From positions 1-18,745 of the forward strand of contig CAZKVQ010000058.1 in the NCBI GenBank assembly GCA_964556255.1: DNA of 18,745 nt. The letters run 5' to 3'. The notes under the pieces are model-generated. The model was not told where the DNA came from and did not search any database. It saw only the letters and a list, made by a program, of their open reading frames with translations. This stretch comes from JACJWR01 sp964556255 (lineage in GTDB: Bacteria > Actinomycetota > Actinomycetes > S36-B12 > UBA10799). Each line of letters starts with the position of its first letter. Position 1 is the stretch's first letter. A program made the position numbers and the translations under genes. Below, piece by piece: positions 15,092 through 18,745 of the stretch.

Positions 15092-15105
15092 GGCGGTGTG
15101 CCGCC
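15092..15105. terminator. Short hairpin in the mptA/UvrA-like convergent spacer
   Basis: GGCGG-TGTG-CCGCC, a perfect 5-bp stem, lies between two convergent stop codons only 46 bp apart. It may end transcription from both sides, but the stem is small and lacks a clear T-run. Confidence 0.25.
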
Positions 15106-15115
15106 CCATCCAGGC

Positions 15116-17488
<2,373 letters not shown>

Positions 17489-17494
17489 GGAGGA

Positions 17495-17500
17495 TCCTTT
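17495..17500 (-). promoter_or_regulatory. Ribosome binding site fixing the UvrA-like start
   Basis: AAAGGA on the minus strand, six bases before ATG 17488. It favours this start over GTG/ATG codons up to 17590. Confidence 0.65.
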
Positions 17501-17559
17501 CCGTCCGCAGCGTCTCGCGGGTGTCGGCGATTGGGGCGTCGGCGTTCCGAATTGAACCA

Positions 17560-17584
17560 CGACGGCGGCACGGTGGCCGCGTCG
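17560..17584 (-). terminator. Bulged hairpin after crtI
   Basis: In the 121-bp gap between the crtI stop and the UvrA-like gene, CGACGGCGGC (17560-17569) pairs with GCCGCGTCG (17576-17584) with one bulged base. The minus-strand tail, GTGGTTCAATTCGG, is only mildly T-rich, so this is a weak terminator or attenuator at best. Confidence 0.3.
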
Positions 17585-17609
17585 ATCCATGGCGACCGGT
17601 CGGCCTGCG

Positions 17610-18690
17610 TTATCTCCTGGAGCGGGACCGGTAGCCGGTGTCGGGTCCGGTTATGCGTTCGGCGGCCAACCGACCCGAGATCAACACCATCGGGACCCCG
17701 ACCCCCGGTTGGGTTCCCGACCCGGCGAACACCACATTCTCGCCCCACATGTTGCCGGGCCGGAACGGGCCGGTCTGCAGGAAGGAGTGGGCGGCGGCGA
17801 ACGGTGCCCCGCGTTCCATCCCCCGCGCGGCCCAGTCGGCCGGCGTCGTGAGGTGCTCGACCTCGACGGCATCGCCGAACCCGACATAGCCTCGTTCCTC
17901 CAGAACGCGCACCACTTCATCGCGATACCTCGGAGTCAATTCGTCCCAGTCAAGGTTCGCGTCCAGATTCGGCGTGGGGAACAACACGTAGTAGATCTCC
18001 TTGCCCGGCGGTGCCAGCGACGGGTCGCTACGGGACGGGTTGGTGACCAGCAGGCTCGGATCGCTCATCAGGCTGCGACGCTCGATCAGATCGTCGAAAA
18101 CGCCCTTCCAGGATCGTCCGAAATGGATGTTGTGGTGCGCGATCTGCGAGTACGTCGCTGATGATCCGGCCAGCATCAGGAAGCATGACGGCGAGTAGTC
18201 CAAGCGCGCTACGGACCAGGGTTCCTCGCCCAACAGGTCCCGGTAGGCGACTGGGAGGTCGGGGTTGAGTATCACCGCGTCTGCGGCGATCACTTCACCA
18301 CTGTCCGTCACGATGCCGCTGGCGCGGCCGTTGCTGTGCTCCACCCTCGCCACTGTGGTGTCGTAGCGGAACTCCACGCCGTACTTCTGCGCGGCCGCGG
18401 CCATCGCTGCCGGTACGGCGTGCATCCCGCCCTTGGGGAAGAAGACCCCGCCGACAGAGTCCATGTAGGCGATGACGGCGTAGATCGCCAACGCGTCGTA
18501 TGGCGACAGTCCGGCATACATGGCCTGGAACGAGAAGATGCGGGAGGTTCGTGGATCTTTCAGGTACTGGTCTACCTTCGGGGCCAGTTTCCGGAAGCCA
18601 CCGATCGCGACGAGTCGAGCGAGGTCCGGGGTCAGGAGATCGAGCGGCGAGTCGATGTTGCGGTCGATGAAGTCGGTCATCTCGTAGCGG
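17610..18690 (-). CDS. crtI: Phytoene desaturase CrtI, 5' end missing
   Basis: An FAD-dependent membrane-associated enzyme that desaturates phytoene to lycopene. About 360 C-terminal residues remain, from RYEMTDFIDRNIDSPLDLL onward; full-length CrtI is about 500, so the N-terminal FAD-binding part is lost. Recognisable pieces are FSFQAMYAGLSPYDALAIY, DSVGGVFFPKGGMHAVPAAM, AADAVILNPDLPVAYRDLL and the C-terminal FAD motif VVFAGSGTQPGVGVPMVLIS followed by GRLAAERI. The gene is cut by an Illumina adapter beginning at 18694; an apparent GTG start at 18710 lies inside that adapter and is artificial. The stop is TAA at 17612-17610. The UvrA-like gene follows downstream. With crtB and crtYc/crtYd it makes the lycopene-to-cyclic-carotenoid pathway. 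Confidence 0.93.
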
Positions 18691-18693
18691 TTT

Positions 18694-18745
18694 AATGATA
18701 CGGCGACCACCGAGATCTACACGGGCGAAGACACTCTTTCCCTAC
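18694..18745 (+). other. Illumina P5 adapter contamination
   Basis: AATGATACGGCGACCACC and the next 11 bases (18694-18722) are the P5 flow-cell sequence. An 8-base stretch GGGCGAAG (18723-18730) sits where the i5 index belongs, and ACACTCTTTCCCTAC (18731-18745) is the start of the TruSeq Read 1 primer. This is not genomic DNA. Bases 18691-18693 (TTT) cannot be assigned. Confidence 0.98.

Noticed and set aside
17489..17590. Longer N-terminus for the UvrA-like protein from 17590
   Set aside because: The 34 extra residues are low-complexity, and the AAAGGA site supports ATG 17488.
18691..18710. GTG start of crtI at 18710
   Set aside because: The codon and the following residues are translated from the Illumina adapter.

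Overview
The window is high-GC DNA from an actinobacterium. It codes on both strands with short spacers, uses many GTG starts, and carries actinobacterial hallmarks: a class II DAHP synthase, a PASTA-domain Ser/Thr kinase of the PknL/PknB type, an MptA-like alpha-1,6-mannosyltransferase and a two-subunit (CrtYc/CrtYd) lycopene cyclase. aroG, pknL and mptA also lie close together in Mycobacterium tuberculosis (from memory, Rv2174 to Rv2178c), so this looks like the same ancestral neighbourhood with carotenoid genes inserted. A run of 10 N at 9434-9443 and an Illumina P5 adapter at 18694-18745 show that this is a draft, probably metagenomic, assembly.

Left part (1-1830): a minus-strand SipW-type export locus. 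A small protein with a SipW-type signal peptide (1037-1462) is followed by a strong hairpin terminator (978-1017), then a SipW/Sec11-type signal peptidase (139-795). The start of a third gene for an exported or membrane protein (from 149, running off the left edge) overlaps the peptidase stop. An unusually AT-rich divergent control region with two dyads (1463-1830) separates this locus from the next operon.

Middle left (1831-7166): a tightly packed plus-strand operon of a 14-helix MFS exporter, aroG, an O6-alkylguanine-DNA alkyltransferase, a low-specificity threonine aldolase and a cytoplasmic sulfite-oxidase-like molybdoenzyme. Junctions are 1 bp, 10 bp, an 11-bp overlap and a 4-bp overlap.

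Middle (7202-10137, minus): a receptor Ser/Thr kinase with four PASTA domains, interrupted by the N gap, followed by an EamA permease whose start lies 88 bp inside the kinase gene. Divergent from the kinase, an FAD/NAD(P)H ferredoxin-reductase-like gene (10307-11680) leads into crtYc and crtYd.

Right part (11726-18690): carotenoid genes crtYc-crtYd (plus), crtB (minus, overlapping crtYd tail to tail) and a 5'-truncated crtI (minus), interleaved with mptA (plus) and a short UvrA-like ABC ATPase (minus). CrtB makes phytoene, CrtI desaturates it to lycopene and CrtYc/CrtYd cyclise the ends. No crtE or lycopene elongase is visible, and they may lie beyond the truncated right edge. No tRNA, rRNA, CRISPR array, insertion sequence or prophage is seen.
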